Shown here: piece by piece, positions 33,582 to 41,184 of the stretch
Position numbering within the stretch: the stretch's first letter is position 1
Layout of the letters: every line of letters begins with the position of its first letter
From: Candidatus Poribacteria bacterium
GTDB lineage: Bacteria; Poribacteria; WGA-4E; PCPOR2b
DNA length: 48,258 bases
Assembly: GCA_022822785.1 (NCBI GenBank)
Contig: JAJEAL010000018.1
Span: forward strand, 1 to 48,258
Reading direction: 5' to 3'
Translations under genes and position numbers: made by a program
The notes under the pieces: generated by a model
What the model saw: the letters and a program-made list of their open reading frames with translations, nothing else
The model's database searches: none
What the model was told of the DNA's origin: nothing

Positions 33582-34280
33582 GTGCAAACCTTAAACCGCG
33601 CCAAACTTATCGTGAGATCACATGTGAACGATCTCCTAGAAAAAGTGGAAGACACGCATAAAACACGAGGGCTTATGTTGGAGGAGATGCGCGAGAATGT
33701 GCGCCATGTCAAGGCGTTAATCGCCGGTGCGATTGCCGATCTCAAGCTGATTGAACGCGAAATTGACGCGCATGGAACTGAAGCCAGCAGATGGGAGGAG
33801 AGAGCGGTCTTTGCCTTAAAAAAAGGGGAGGAAGACCTCGCACGCCGCGCACTCGCTCGGAAAGGCGAGCATATAAAGAAGGCGAACCTATATCATGAGC
33901 AGATCGGTGCACAGCAGGAGATAATCGACTCCCTTAAGTCCAGTTTGAAAACGCTGGAAACCAAGCTAGACACGATGCGCTTTCAAACTGCGAAATTGGC
34001 TGTTGCCGAAGATTTAGGGGCGTTTCAACCCGCTACTGGTTCACCATCACCGACTGACACCCTCATTGACACAACCGCATTCGATGCCTATGATCGACTC
34101 GTTGACCGTGTCCGCGATTTTGAAGCACATGCCGAAGCGTTAGCGGAGTTGACACAGGGCGATGACCTTGAGCGGCAATTTCACGAACTTGAGAACAGCG
34201 AAAAGGTGGAAGCAGACCTTGCGACGTTGAGAGCCAAAATCCAACTTGAGAAACAAGGAGGCTCACCCCCAACGGAGTGA
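33582..34280 (+). CDS. PspA/IM30-family membrane-stress protein, copy 1
   Basis: A 232-aa, largely coiled-coil protein of the PspA/IM30/Vipp1 family. It begins RAKLIVRSHVNDLLEKVEDTHKTRGLMLEEMRENVRHVKALIAGAIAD, corresponding to the family's helix 1-2 region (usual: NINDLLDKAEDPEKMLNQ...), then the long hairpin helices with EERAVFALKKGEEDLARRALARK. The N-terminal amphipathic helix is less typical than in copy 2 (37922), and a ~20-residue low-complexity linker (QPATGSPSPTD) is inserted near residue 150. Family members assemble on damaged inner membranes. GTG start, with AAGGAGG 9 nt upstream. It is the first of four genes and is followed within 5 bp by the PH-like gene. Confidence 0.85.
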   Translation: MQTLNRAKLIVRSHVNDLLEKVEDTHKTRGLMLEEMRENVRHVKALIAGAIADLKLIEREIDAHGTEASRWEERAVFALKKGEEDLARRALARKGEHIKKANLYHEQIGAQQEIIDSLKSSLKTLETKLDTMRFQTAKLAVAEDLGAFQPATGSPSPTDTLIDTTAFDAYDRLVDRVRDFEAHAEALAELTQGDDLERQFHELENSEKVEADLATLRAKIQLEKQGGSPPTE

Positions 34281-34285
34281 TGTGG

Positions 34286-34657
34286 ATGGCTGATTTTCAT
34301 CGGTTACCCTCTCGCATTCAGGAAGCAGCGCAAGCTGAGCTGAGTGTGGATGAGCAGATTCGGTTGTGTACCCTTGGAAGGTCTAGCCTGCTGGCCCCCG
34401 ATTTTGTGGTTATTACGTCAAGGCGAGTGTTGGTGTTGGAAGAACGTCAGATGGGAAGTCTAAACGCGTCCTACATCAACATTCGGTGTAATCTCTTGTT
34501 TTCTCAGATTACAGGTGTAAAACTTGACCAAAGTCTCAAACATCGCATCTTTGGTCAAGCCGCACTTGAAATTGAAGTGAATGGGGATAAATATTTGATT
34601 AACAACATCAGCTACCGCGATGCCAAACACGCAATGACGTTGATGGCCTCTTGCTAG
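34286..34657 (+). CDS. PH-like domain protein
   Basis: A 123-aa protein with the pattern of bacterial PH (bPH_2/YokE-like) domains: helix RIQEAAQAELSVDEQIRLCTLG, strands LLAPDFVVITSRRVLVLEERQ, then the FSQITGVKLDQSLKHRIFGQAALEIEVNGDKYLINNISYRDAKHAMTLM segment with ITGV and a final helix. Bacterial PH domains often bind membranes or partner proteins in stress systems. ATG 34286 is chosen as ACGGAG is 8 nt upstream; GTG/ATG at 34277/34280 would overlap that site. It lies between a PspA-like gene and a YqiJ-like gene. Confidence 0.72.
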   Translation: MADFHRLPSRIQEAAQAELSVDEQIRLCTLGRSSLLAPDFVVITSRRVLVLEERQMGSLNASYINIRCNLLFSQITGVKLDQSLKHRIFGQAALEIEVNGDKYLINNISYRDAKHAMTLMASC

Positions 34658-34682
34658 GAATGACTTGTAGGAGGAGGTAGAT

Positions 34683-35363
34683 ATGGGTGACTTCCTTAAT
34701 TACATTTTTGTCTGGTATAATGTTTGGTTTACGGCGCCCATTGCGTTCATGTTTCTCTTTGCCATCTTCCAGCTTGTTATGGGGGGTCTGGATTTTGGAG
34801 GTGGAGACACCGATGCGGAGGTAGATGTCGATACCGAGGTCGATGCAGACCTTAATGTCGACAGCAGCTCGGACGGTAGCAGCTTTACTGCTGGCGTGTT
34901 AGGAATTTTGAACATTGGCAAAGTACCTTTTACCATTATTTTAATGGCGCTTTTTGCGACGTGGGGAATTTCGGGCTTGATTGTTAATGAGTTTTTGAAT
35001 ATCAACGTTGACTCCCCACGCTACACACTCTGGATTTCTGTCGGGGCTGCGCTGCTCTGTAGTATATTCGGCACCCGTTATCTTGCACTGGGGCTTGCAA
35101 AGCTATTTCCTGAAAGTGACCGGGCCACTAACGACTCTCACTTAATCGGTTTAAGAGGTCGAGTAATTAGCGGTCGAGTCACAACTACCTTTGGGACAGC
35201 GCGCGTACCGGTGCCACAGGGGCCCGAATTGACCGTCAGTTGTCGCGTCCGTGAGGGCGAGGATATTCCCTTAAAGGGAGACACGGTGGTTCTCATTGAT
35301 TACGATTTAAAAGGACGGATTTTTGAGGTGACGAAAGCGGATAGTTCCCTTATTTCATTATAA
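34683..35363 (+). CDS. YqiJ/NfeD-related membrane protein with OB-fold
   Basis: A 226-aa inner-membrane protein. Three hydrophobic helices are seen: WFTAPIAFMFLFAIFQLVMGGL (~15-37), VPFTIILMALFATWGISGLIV (~80-101) and YTLWISVGAALLCSIFGTRYLAL (~112-135). An acidic loop DTDAEVDVDTEVDADLNVDSSSD follows the first. The C-terminal ~75 residues (LIGLRGRVISGRVTTTFGTARVPVPQG..GDTVVLIDYDLKGRIFEV) form an NfeD-like OB-fold. YqiJ/NfeD proteins are genetic partners of flotillins. Here the flotillin gene follows 36 bp later. AGGAGGAGG precedes ATG. Confidence 0.85.
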   Translation: MGDFLNYIFVWYNVWFTAPIAFMFLFAIFQLVMGGLDFGGGDTDAEVDVDTEVDADLNVDSSSDGSSFTAGVLGILNIGKVPFTIILMALFATWGISGLIVNEFLNINVDSPRYTLWISVGAALLCSIFGTRYLALGLAKLFPESDRATNDSHLIGLRGRVISGRVTTTFGTARVPVPQGPELTVSCRVREGEDIPLKGDTVVLIDYDLKGRIFEVTKADSSLISL

Positions 35364-35399
35364 TGATTTGGCGTGTATCTTTACGCGGGGAGGTTGAAA

Positions 35400-37208
35400 A
35401 TGGAAGGCATGAGTTTGACACCTTTTTTCGGTATTATCGCTGTAATTGCAGTATTTTTCCTGATAATGTTTTTTACCTACAAAGCGTTATATAAAAAGGC
35501 ACCTGCCGATGCCGCATTGGTCATTTCAGGCGGTAAAAGCAAGAGTGTCGTCTTCGGCGGTAAAATCGTTAATCCACTGACAAAAGCAACACAACTAGTC
35601 TCGTTGAATACCATGCAGCTTTTAGTTCAACGGACTGGACCGGATGCCTTAATCACAAAGGACAGCTTGCGCGTTGACATTGAAGCCCAATTCTATGTGA
35701 AGATTGAACCCAATGAACAAGATGTTCTCAATGCTGTTGCGAGCCTTGGGGACAAAACCTTGGAGCCGAACAATGTAAAGGCGCTGCTCGAAGGAAAACT
35801 GGTCGGGATATTACGGAGTGTGGCAGCAACGATGGACCTTCAAGAACTTCATGAGAAACGTCAAGATTTTTCGGATCAGGTTCGGGAAAGCTGCAAGGAT
35901 GACCTTGAACAGAACGGTTTTCAACTCGAAAGTGTTGCGGTGACGAACCTTGATCAGACTCCGCTTGACCAGCTAGATGAGAACAACCGTTTTGATGTGG
36001 TTGCCATTCAGACTATCAATCAAGAGGTCCAAGAGCGGCAAACGCGGACTGAACGAATTAAGCATGAAAACAGGGTGAAACAAGAGGAAGATAAACTGAG
36101 AGCAGACCTAGCGATCAAGCAGCAGGAGGAAGCGACGCAGACAGAGAGTCTAGAGGTCGAGAAGCGGCTGGCATTTGCTCAAGAGATGCAGCGTAAAGAG
36201 GTTGCGACGAATAAAGTTGAACAAGAGCGTGTCGTCAAAGAAGCGGAACTTCAGCAACAACAAGCCCTTGAGGAAGCGCGGATCCGACAGGAAGAAGCGG
36301 TGCAATCTTCGCAGATCCAGCAGAAACAGAGGATTGAAACCGCGCGAATTGATCAGGAACGGCAGGTCCAAGAAGCGGAGATTGAGCAGGGACGCACCGT
36401 TGAAGAAGCGCGCGTCCGTCAACAACAGGCAATAGAAGAAGCCAATATAGCCAGACGAATCGTGCTTGTTGAGAGGAATCGTGAAGAAAAAGAGGCCCAA
36501 GCCACAAGCGAAATTCAGGTTGCGGTCAAGGAGAAGGAACGCGAAATTGCCTCTACAGATCGGTTGGCTGCTACTGCTGAGAGAACCAAATCTGAAGCTC
36601 AAGTCTTGACGGTGGAAGCGATTGAGGAGGCTGAACGTAATAGCCGAATCGCGTTAATCAAAGCCGAACAGGAGGCGGATGAAGAGCGCATTTCAAAGGA
36701 ACGACTGGCAAATGCTGAAGCCTATGCTGTTATCGAAGCCGCTAAAGCGGAGCGAGAAGCTGCCACTCTCAGAGCAGAAGCGCAGAAGATGCTTGCTGAG
36801 GCACTCTTGGTTGAAGCAAAAGCGAAGGCAGAAGGGGAAGAGGCGCTTATTGAAGCGAAGAACAATGCAGATCAGCGGATTCTGAATAACGAGGCGCTAC
36901 TGAAACTGATTCAATCTCTGCCCGAAGTCACAGGTGAATTGATGAAACCTGCGGAACAAATTGAGAGCATCCGCATCCTTGACCTTGGTGGCAACGGAGC
37001 CGGGAATGGTGCACCGGGTGGGAACATGGGTAAGATTTTCGGATCCATTTTGCAGGCTGGGGCAGCATTGCCAATGCTGAAAGAGGTGCTGAATTTTGGA
37101 GGAGTTGACGCCCAAGATCTCGCCAAGACCGTGAGTCAATATGTTCCGGGCTTGGATCTTAATACTAAAGCCGACGCGCCGGAATCAACGGACCAAGATT
37201 CAACATAA
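35400..37208 (+). CDS. Flotillin-family SPFH protein (YqiK-like)
   Basis: A 602-aa membrane-anchored scaffold. The N-terminal helix (PFFGIIAVIAVFFLIMFFTYKAL) is followed by the SPFH domain (~30-200; LITKDSLRVDIEAQFYVKI, LEGKLVGILRSVAATMDLQELHEKRQDFSDQV), then a long charged coiled coil (~220-480) dominated by EARIRQEEA/EQERQVQEA-type heptads, an Ala-Glu-rich flotillin stalk and a Gly-rich tail with GNGAGNGAPGGNMG. Flotillins organise membrane microdomains and are linked to membrane stress. ATG 35400 is supported by GGGAGG 6 nt upstream; the in-frame GTG at 35373 is rejected. The neighbouring yqiJ-like gene is the usual partner. Confidence 0.92.
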   Translation: MEGMSLTPFFGIIAVIAVFFLIMFFTYKALYKKAPADAALVISGGKSKSVVFGGKIVNPLTKATQLVSLNTMQLLVQRTGPDALITKDSLRVDIEAQFYVKIEPNEQDVLNAVASLGDKTLEPNNVKALLEGKLVGILRSVAATMDLQELHEKRQDFSDQVRESCKDDLEQNGFQLESVAVTNLDQTPLDQLDENNRFDVVAIQTINQEVQERQTRTERIKHENRVKQEEDKLRADLAIKQQEEATQTESLEVEKRLAFAQEMQRKEVATNKVEQERVVKEAELQQQQALEEARIRQEEAVQSSQIQQKQRIETARIDQERQVQEAEIEQGRTVEEARVRQQQAIEEANIARRIVLVERNREEKEAQATSEIQVAVKEKEREIASTDRLAATAERTKSEAQVLTVEAIEEAERNSRIALIKAEQEADEERISKERLANAEAYAVIEAAKAEREAATLRAEAQKMLAEALLVEAKAKAEGEEALIEAKNNADQRILNNEALLKLIQSLPEVTGELMKPAEQIESIRILDLGGNGAGNGAPGGNMGKIFGSILQAGAALPMLKEVLNFGGVDAQDLAKTVSQYVPGLDLNTKADAPESTDQDST

Positions 37209-37276
37209 TGTAGTAGAGGTGGAGACGACAAACCTGAGTCGATATAGCAGGCGATCTGGAATTGTCGATGACAGGG

Positions 37277-37315
37277 TAAATGGCAACATTCTTGTAACAT
37301 CCCTTGTCCCATTGA
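37277..37315 (+). promoter_or_regulatory. Sigma54-like promoter block B (upstream of the DUF151 gene)
   Basis: TGGCAACATTCTTGTA at 37281-37296 has the same -24/-12 layout as block A and differs from it at two of 16 positions. The downstream parts also match (TTGTCmCA then TTGA). The motif ends 62 nt before the ATG at 37358, near-equal to the 68 nt of block A. Confidence 0.5.
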
Positions 37316-37357
37316 CGACTCCGATTGAAATTTCAAATTAGCAAGAAGGAGTCTAAG

Positions 37358-37891
37358 ATGAAAGAAACAGCCGATGAACAGTTCCAAATGAACGGAAAGA
37401 ACATGATCGCTGTTGAAGTCGCGTTCATTTCTATCGATGCTAGCAGTGGGGCACCAATCCTCTTTTTGAGGGAGACAGAAGGCGATCCGAAATTGGTGTT
37501 ACCTATATGGATTGGACAGGGCGAGGCACTTTCAATCCAGTTCCAGCTCAAAGGTGAACAGCCGCTGCGTCCAATGACGCATGATCTAATGAAAAACATC
37601 ATCGAAACCCTTGATGCACGGGTTGAAGCGGTCTATGTGCACACGATGAAAGACTCAACCTACTTCGGCCAGATTAATATGGTCGCCAACGGCGAAACGC
37701 TGGAGATTGATGCACGTCCGAGTGATTCGATTGCGCTTGCCTTGAGGCTGGAGGTGCCTATCTATGTGGCGGAATCCATTGTTCAAGAGATTGGTTTCCC
37801 GGAAACAGAGCTGAGAGAGGCGGAACAGCAACAATCTAGAGACGAGTTAGCCGATTTGGATGACGAAACACTGGGTAGATATACGGTATAA
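37358..37891 (+). CDS. Bifunctional nuclease domain protein (DUF151/BFN)
   Basis: A 177-aa protein whose ~130-residue core is a clear BFN domain: VEVAFISIDASSGAPILFLRETEGDPKLVLPIWIGQGEALSIQFQL, then RPMTHDLMKNIIETLDARVEAVYVHTMKDSTYFGQI, IDARPSDSIALALRLEVPIYVAESI. Family members are small DNases/RNases of poorly known role. The C-terminal ~25 residues are acidic. ATG 37358 has AAGGAG 6 nt upstream. It is followed 30 bp later by the second PspA-like gene, placing a nuclease-family protein in a membrane-stress cluster. Confidence 0.93.
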   Translation: MKETADEQFQMNGKNMIAVEVAFISIDASSGAPILFLRETEGDPKLVLPIWIGQGEALSIQFQLKGEQPLRPMTHDLMKNIIETLDARVEAVYVHTMKDSTYFGQINMVANGETLEIDARPSDSIALALRLEVPIYVAESIVQEIGFPETELREAEQQQSRDELADLDDETLGRYTV

Positions 37892-37921
37892 TCGCTGAGA
37901 TGGGTAAGGGAGTGACCACCA

Positions 37922-38581
37922 ATGCCGGTCTTTGAGAAAATCAGACGGATTTTCAATTCGAATATCAATGACCTCCTCGATCGGGTTGAGGATCCAGAAA
38001 AGATCTTGAATCAACTCTTGGAGGATATGCAGCGGGAACTCAAAGAGGTCAAGATTCAGGTTGCTGCCGCGATTCGGGATAGCAACAGATTGGAAGCCCA
38101 ATACAAGGAGAACGTGGAGAGCGCCGAAAAATGGGAGCAGCGCGCCATCCTGTTTATCCAGAACGGTGACGATGCCCGTGCCAAAGAGGCCTTACGCCGG
38201 AAGCGGTCATGCGACGACCTCGCGGAGGGTTTTCGTGAGCAAGTTGAGGCGCAGCGAGAGAGTGTGTCTGTACTTAAAGATGGGTTGGGAACCTTAGAGC
38301 AGAAAATTGAAGAGGCAAAGAACAAACGGGCGCTGCTAATTGCACGCCAGAGACGGGCAGAGGCGGAACGGGCAATCCATCAAACCGTGTCCGGCATTTC
38401 CGACTCTAGCGCGATTGACGCTTTTGATCGGATTCAGAACCGAGTCCTTGATGCGGAAGCGGAGGCAGATGCGCTTAGTGAGATGCGTGAACTTAGTTTG
38501 GACGAGGAACTAAACAAACTTAATCAAAATGATGAGATTGATGATGAACTTGCCAAACTCAAAGCACGCTTGAAAAAGTAA
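37922..38581 (+). CDS. PspA/IM30-family membrane-stress protein, copy 2
   Basis: A 219-aa protein close to canonical PspA. The N-terminal amphipathic helix MPVFEKIRRIFNSNINDLLDRVEDPEKILNQLLEDMQRELKEVK matches the family signature (NINDLLDxxEDPEKxLxQ), and the hairpin helices with EKWEQRAILFIQNGDDARAKEALRRK follow, then a C-terminal acidic segment. It would bind and oligomerise at stressed inner membrane. Unlike copy 1 it keeps the full DPEK motif, so it may be the principal functional copy. It lies between the BFN gene and a 57-aa membrane-protein gene. Confidence 0.92.
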   Translation: MPVFEKIRRIFNSNINDLLDRVEDPEKILNQLLEDMQRELKEVKIQVAAAIRDSNRLEAQYKENVESAEKWEQRAILFIQNGDDARAKEALRRKRSCDDLAEGFREQVEAQRESVSVLKDGLGTLEQKIEEAKNKRALLIARQRRAEAERAIHQTVSGISDSSAIDAFDRIQNRVLDAEAEADALSEMRELSLDEELNKLNQNDEIDDELAKLKARLKK

Positions 38582-38601
38582 AAGCGGAGGAACTGTATCC
38601 G

Positions 38602-38775
38602 ATGGGATTACTGAGAAACTTTTTTATCTTGGGACTGATATTCATCCTGATTCTGATTGGGTTAAAGCTGGTTTTGCCTGTTATTGCGTGGGTGTTTGAG
38701 CTCGCTTTCACCCTAATCTTGCTCGGCGTGATCGGTTGTGCAATTGTGTATCTCTACCGAAAACTTCGCACATAA
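38602..38775 (+). CDS. Small membrane protein, 57 aa (Psp-type accessory?)
   Basis: ATG 38602 opens a 57-codon frame ending at TAA 38773-38775. The product has two hydrophobic helices (FFILGLIFILILIGLKLVLPVIAWVF and LAFTLILLGVIGCAIVYL) and a basic end YRKLRT. GGAGG (38586-38590) lies 11 nt upstream. It is the last gene before a strong terminator and directly follows the PspA copy 2 gene. Small membrane proteins such as PspB/PspC recruit PspA, so an equivalent role is plausible. No sequence similarity to PspB or PspC is evident. Confidence 0.72.
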   Translation: MGLLRNFFILGLIFILILIGLKLVLPVIAWVFELAFTLILLGVIGCAIVYLYRKLRT

Positions 38776-38810
38776 CCCTTGCTATATTCACACTGATTAG
38801 ACGCCCTCAG

Positions 38811-38850
38811 AAAGCCGGGAGAGAGTATATTTTCTCGCCCGGCTTTTTGC
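38811..38850 (+). terminator. Rho-independent terminator of the membrane-stress cluster
   Basis: AAAGCCGGG (38811-38819) pairs perfectly with CCCGGCTTT (38838-38846). The stem continues inward with GAGA/TCTC after one mismatch, and TTTTT (38844-38848) follows. It is the clearest terminator in the window and closes the pspA copy 2 / 57-aa gene unit. Confidence 0.9.
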
Positions 38851-39030
38851 ATTTTTAAGCAAAAAAAATAACGTTCATACCCCGTCCCAATTAATCGGGA
38901 AATTCAGATCGATATGCTGTAATCCCCCACCTACCCGTAGGCCGACCGTCTTACCCGCCCCTTCCCCAGTCCGATACCACGCTATCGGTCATGATTCATA
39001 TCTAGCCAAAATGGTAAACAATAATTACGC

Positions 39031-39060
39031 TTGACATCGTTGAAAATAAACTGTTATTAT
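39031..39060 (+). promoter_or_regulatory. Sigma70 promoter for the S55 protease-like gene
   Basis: TTGACA at 39031-39036, an 18-bp spacer and TATTAT at 39055-39060. The start near 39067 gives a ~80-nt leader. The remainder of the 370-bp gap 38776-39145 holds only the terminator and no frame I would call a gene. Confidence 0.65.
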
Positions 39061-39145
39061 AAGCCGCTAGAGACGAGAGATCGGATTTCTGTTATATACC
39101 AAGCGAGTTAAAATTCCGCGATTACAAAATTATATGAGGTGAGTT

Positions 39146-40999
39146 TTGAAGAAAAACTGTTGTGTATTGATAATCAGTCTTCTGTACCTGATTGCGTTTC
39201 AGACGGACGCACAAATTAAATGGGATTCATCAAAATTTATGCGGTTATCGGAGGTCGCGTCCGGCATGAAAGGAGAGGGATATACCGTTTTTTCCGGGAC
39301 AACCGTTGAGAAGTTCAATTTTGAGGTGGTCAGTATTGAATACAATCTTTCTCCCAACTGGCACGTGATATGGGTCAAAGGCAGCGGCCCGAACTTTGAA
39401 AAAACAGGGGTCGCCGGTGGTATGAGTGGCAGCCCCATGTATATCAACGGCCGGCTCGTTGGCGCGATTTCTCTCGGTTACTATAATCAGCGTGAACATG
39501 CGAATCTCATGGGGGTAACGCCAATTGAGCTGATGGTTGAGGTAACACAGCGAGGGATGCAGCCCAATTTAAGCTATCGCGGCGGGGCACGCCTTAACTT
39601 CGGGACAGACACGGTTTCCAACGGTATTGAGATGCTGCCCTTGGGACCGGACAAAAAATATGTCCCTGAAGCACGGATGGAGCTGTCACCACTGCCCGAT
39701 CGGTTAGAGAAGTCGCCCCGTCTACATATCCCTGTTGCATTCTCAGGATTGCCAACCGGGGCGATCGGATATTTCAAGCAGTTTTTTGACGGATATCATC
39801 TCAGTCCGATACAAGGCGCGAGTGGTGGGGCGCCTGTTGAAAGTGCGCCGATTGAACCCGGCCAGATTGTCGGGTTGGAGTTTGTCCGTGGCGATTTCAC
39901 CGCCTTCGGGTTCGGGACTTTGACCTATGTAGAAGGCAACCAGCTCATCGGCTTCGGTCATTCGATGTTCGGTGAGGGAAACGTCAACCTACCCATTTCC
40001 GGCGGACATGTCCACTTCATTTTGCCAAGCACGTTCAGATCTTCCAAAGTTGCCTCTCCCACACAGCCAATCGGGACACTCGTGCAGGACCGTCAGGCAG
40101 GGATTGCCGGTTTAATTGGTGACCATCCCAGCTTTATTCCCGTTCATGCCAACATCCAGACGATGGATGGGAAGGCACACCCGACCCACTACGAAGTACT
40201 CCGTCATCGGGATTTTTCGACGCTATATACCCTCATCGGTCTGTGGAATATCATTGATGGTATCGAAATCGTCAGCGGCGATCACTCCGTCAACGTTGAC
40301 GCAAAAATCGTGCTGAAGAATCAGCCAAATCTAGCGTCACGTGAGATTCGACGGAGTAATGTCTACTCCTCCAGCGGCTCACCCGGCTTTGCGGCGACCC
40401 GCGCCCTCACGCCACTGTTTAGCCTGATTGGTAACCAATACACGAAGATTGATGTGGAGCGTATAGATCTCGATGTCAAGATGGAGGATAAACGGAAAAC
40501 TGCGATCATTGAAGCAGTGCGGATTGATAAAGATCGCTATCGACCCGGTGAGGAAATTAAAGTGACCATCCGCCTGCGTCCATACCTCGAGACACCGGTT
40601 ATTCAGACCTATTCTATTACTGTTCCAGCGGATGCCCCTGAAGGACCAACCACCCTGCTTGCTATTAGTCCAACCCTCTATGAAAGTTGGCAGCGGACGC
40701 GGGCACCGTTAAATTACCAGCCAACTAACATCAACCAATTGATTAAACTGTTGCAGCGTGAAGAAAACAACAACGACATTATCTTCGAGCTTTTCCTGCC
40801 CCAAGTTGGCATGACCGTTCAGGGAGAAGAATTTCCAGAGCTGCCAGTGTCGATGCTTTCGGTAATGAATACTTCGACGCAGTCTGGAGAAGGTGGACTT
40901 ACCCGTGGCACGACGCTGCATTCTGAGAGGGTTACGACGCCCTATGTGGTCTCCGGCAGTCAATTTTTACGCTTTACGGTTGACCGCAATGCGCCGTAG
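39146..40999 (+). CDS. Exported SpoIVB-type (S55) serine protease-like protein
   Basis: A 617-aa exported protein. A Sec signal (MKKNCCVLIISLLYLIAFQTDA) is followed by an S55-like domain (~25-230) with FSGTTVEKFNFEVVSIEYN and the catalytic-serine motif GGMSGSP at 91-97 (GVAGGMSGSPMYINGRLVGAISLG). A second related motif, IQGASGGAPVE, is near residue 225, then FGFGTLTYVEGNQLIGFGHSMFGEGNVNLP, also typical of this family. The C-terminal part (~420-617) is beta-rich and of unknown role. SpoIVB cleaves a regulator in Bacillus sporulation; the family is also found in non-sporulating bacteria such as this one appears to be, where the target is unknown. The start is TTG 39146 with GAGG 6 nt upstream. 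Confidence 0.83.
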   Translation: MKKNCCVLIISLLYLIAFQTDAQIKWDSSKFMRLSEVASGMKGEGYTVFSGTTVEKFNFEVVSIEYNLSPNWHVIWVKGSGPNFEKTGVAGGMSGSPMYINGRLVGAISLGYYNQREHANLMGVTPIELMVEVTQRGMQPNLSYRGGARLNFGTDTVSNGIEMLPLGPDKKYVPEARMELSPLPDRLEKSPRLHIPVAFSGLPTGAIGYFKQFFDGYHLSPIQGASGGAPVESAPIEPGQIVGLEFVRGDFTAFGFGTLTYVEGNQLIGFGHSMFGEGNVNLPISGGHVHFILPSTFRSSKVASPTQPIGTLVQDRQAGIAGLIGDHPSFIPVHANIQTMDGKAHPTHYEVLRHRDFSTLYTLIGLWNIIDGIEIVSGDHSVNVDAKIVLKNQPNLASREIRRSNVYSSSGSPGFAATRALTPLFSLIGNQYTKIDVERIDLDVKMEDKRKTAIIEAVRIDKDRYRPGEEIKVTIRLRPYLETPVIQTYSITVPADAPEGPTTLLAISPTLYESWQRTRAPLNYQPTNINQLIKLLQREENNNDIIFELFLPQVGMTVQGEEFPELPVSMLSVMNTSTQSGEGGLTRGTTLHSERVTTPYVVSGSQFLRFTVDRNAP

Positions 41000-41135
41000 T
41001 TTTTCAAGGAGCAGGTCCTGCCGATAGGTAGTATGTGAAAAGTGAGACATGAACTGTAATGCGTAAGGAGAAATCGTCTATACCCCTCATGTATGAACGT
41101 GATTCGCTAAATGTTCTGAAGCTCCTTCTACAGGC

Positions 41136-41160
41136 TGATGAACCAATGAACTGATAAACC
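41136..41160. repeat. TTCATTGGTTCAT-type dispersed repeat (inverse copy)
   Basis: Read on the minus strand this segment contains GTTCATTGGTTCATC, as at 6221-6235 (GTTCATTGGTTCATC, forward); a shorter relative (CATTGGTTCATTG) is at 43290-43302. It lies in the 185-bp gap between the S55-like and propeller genes. Confidence 0.55.
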
Positions 41161-41184
41161 AACTTAACGGAGGATCTCTTTTTC

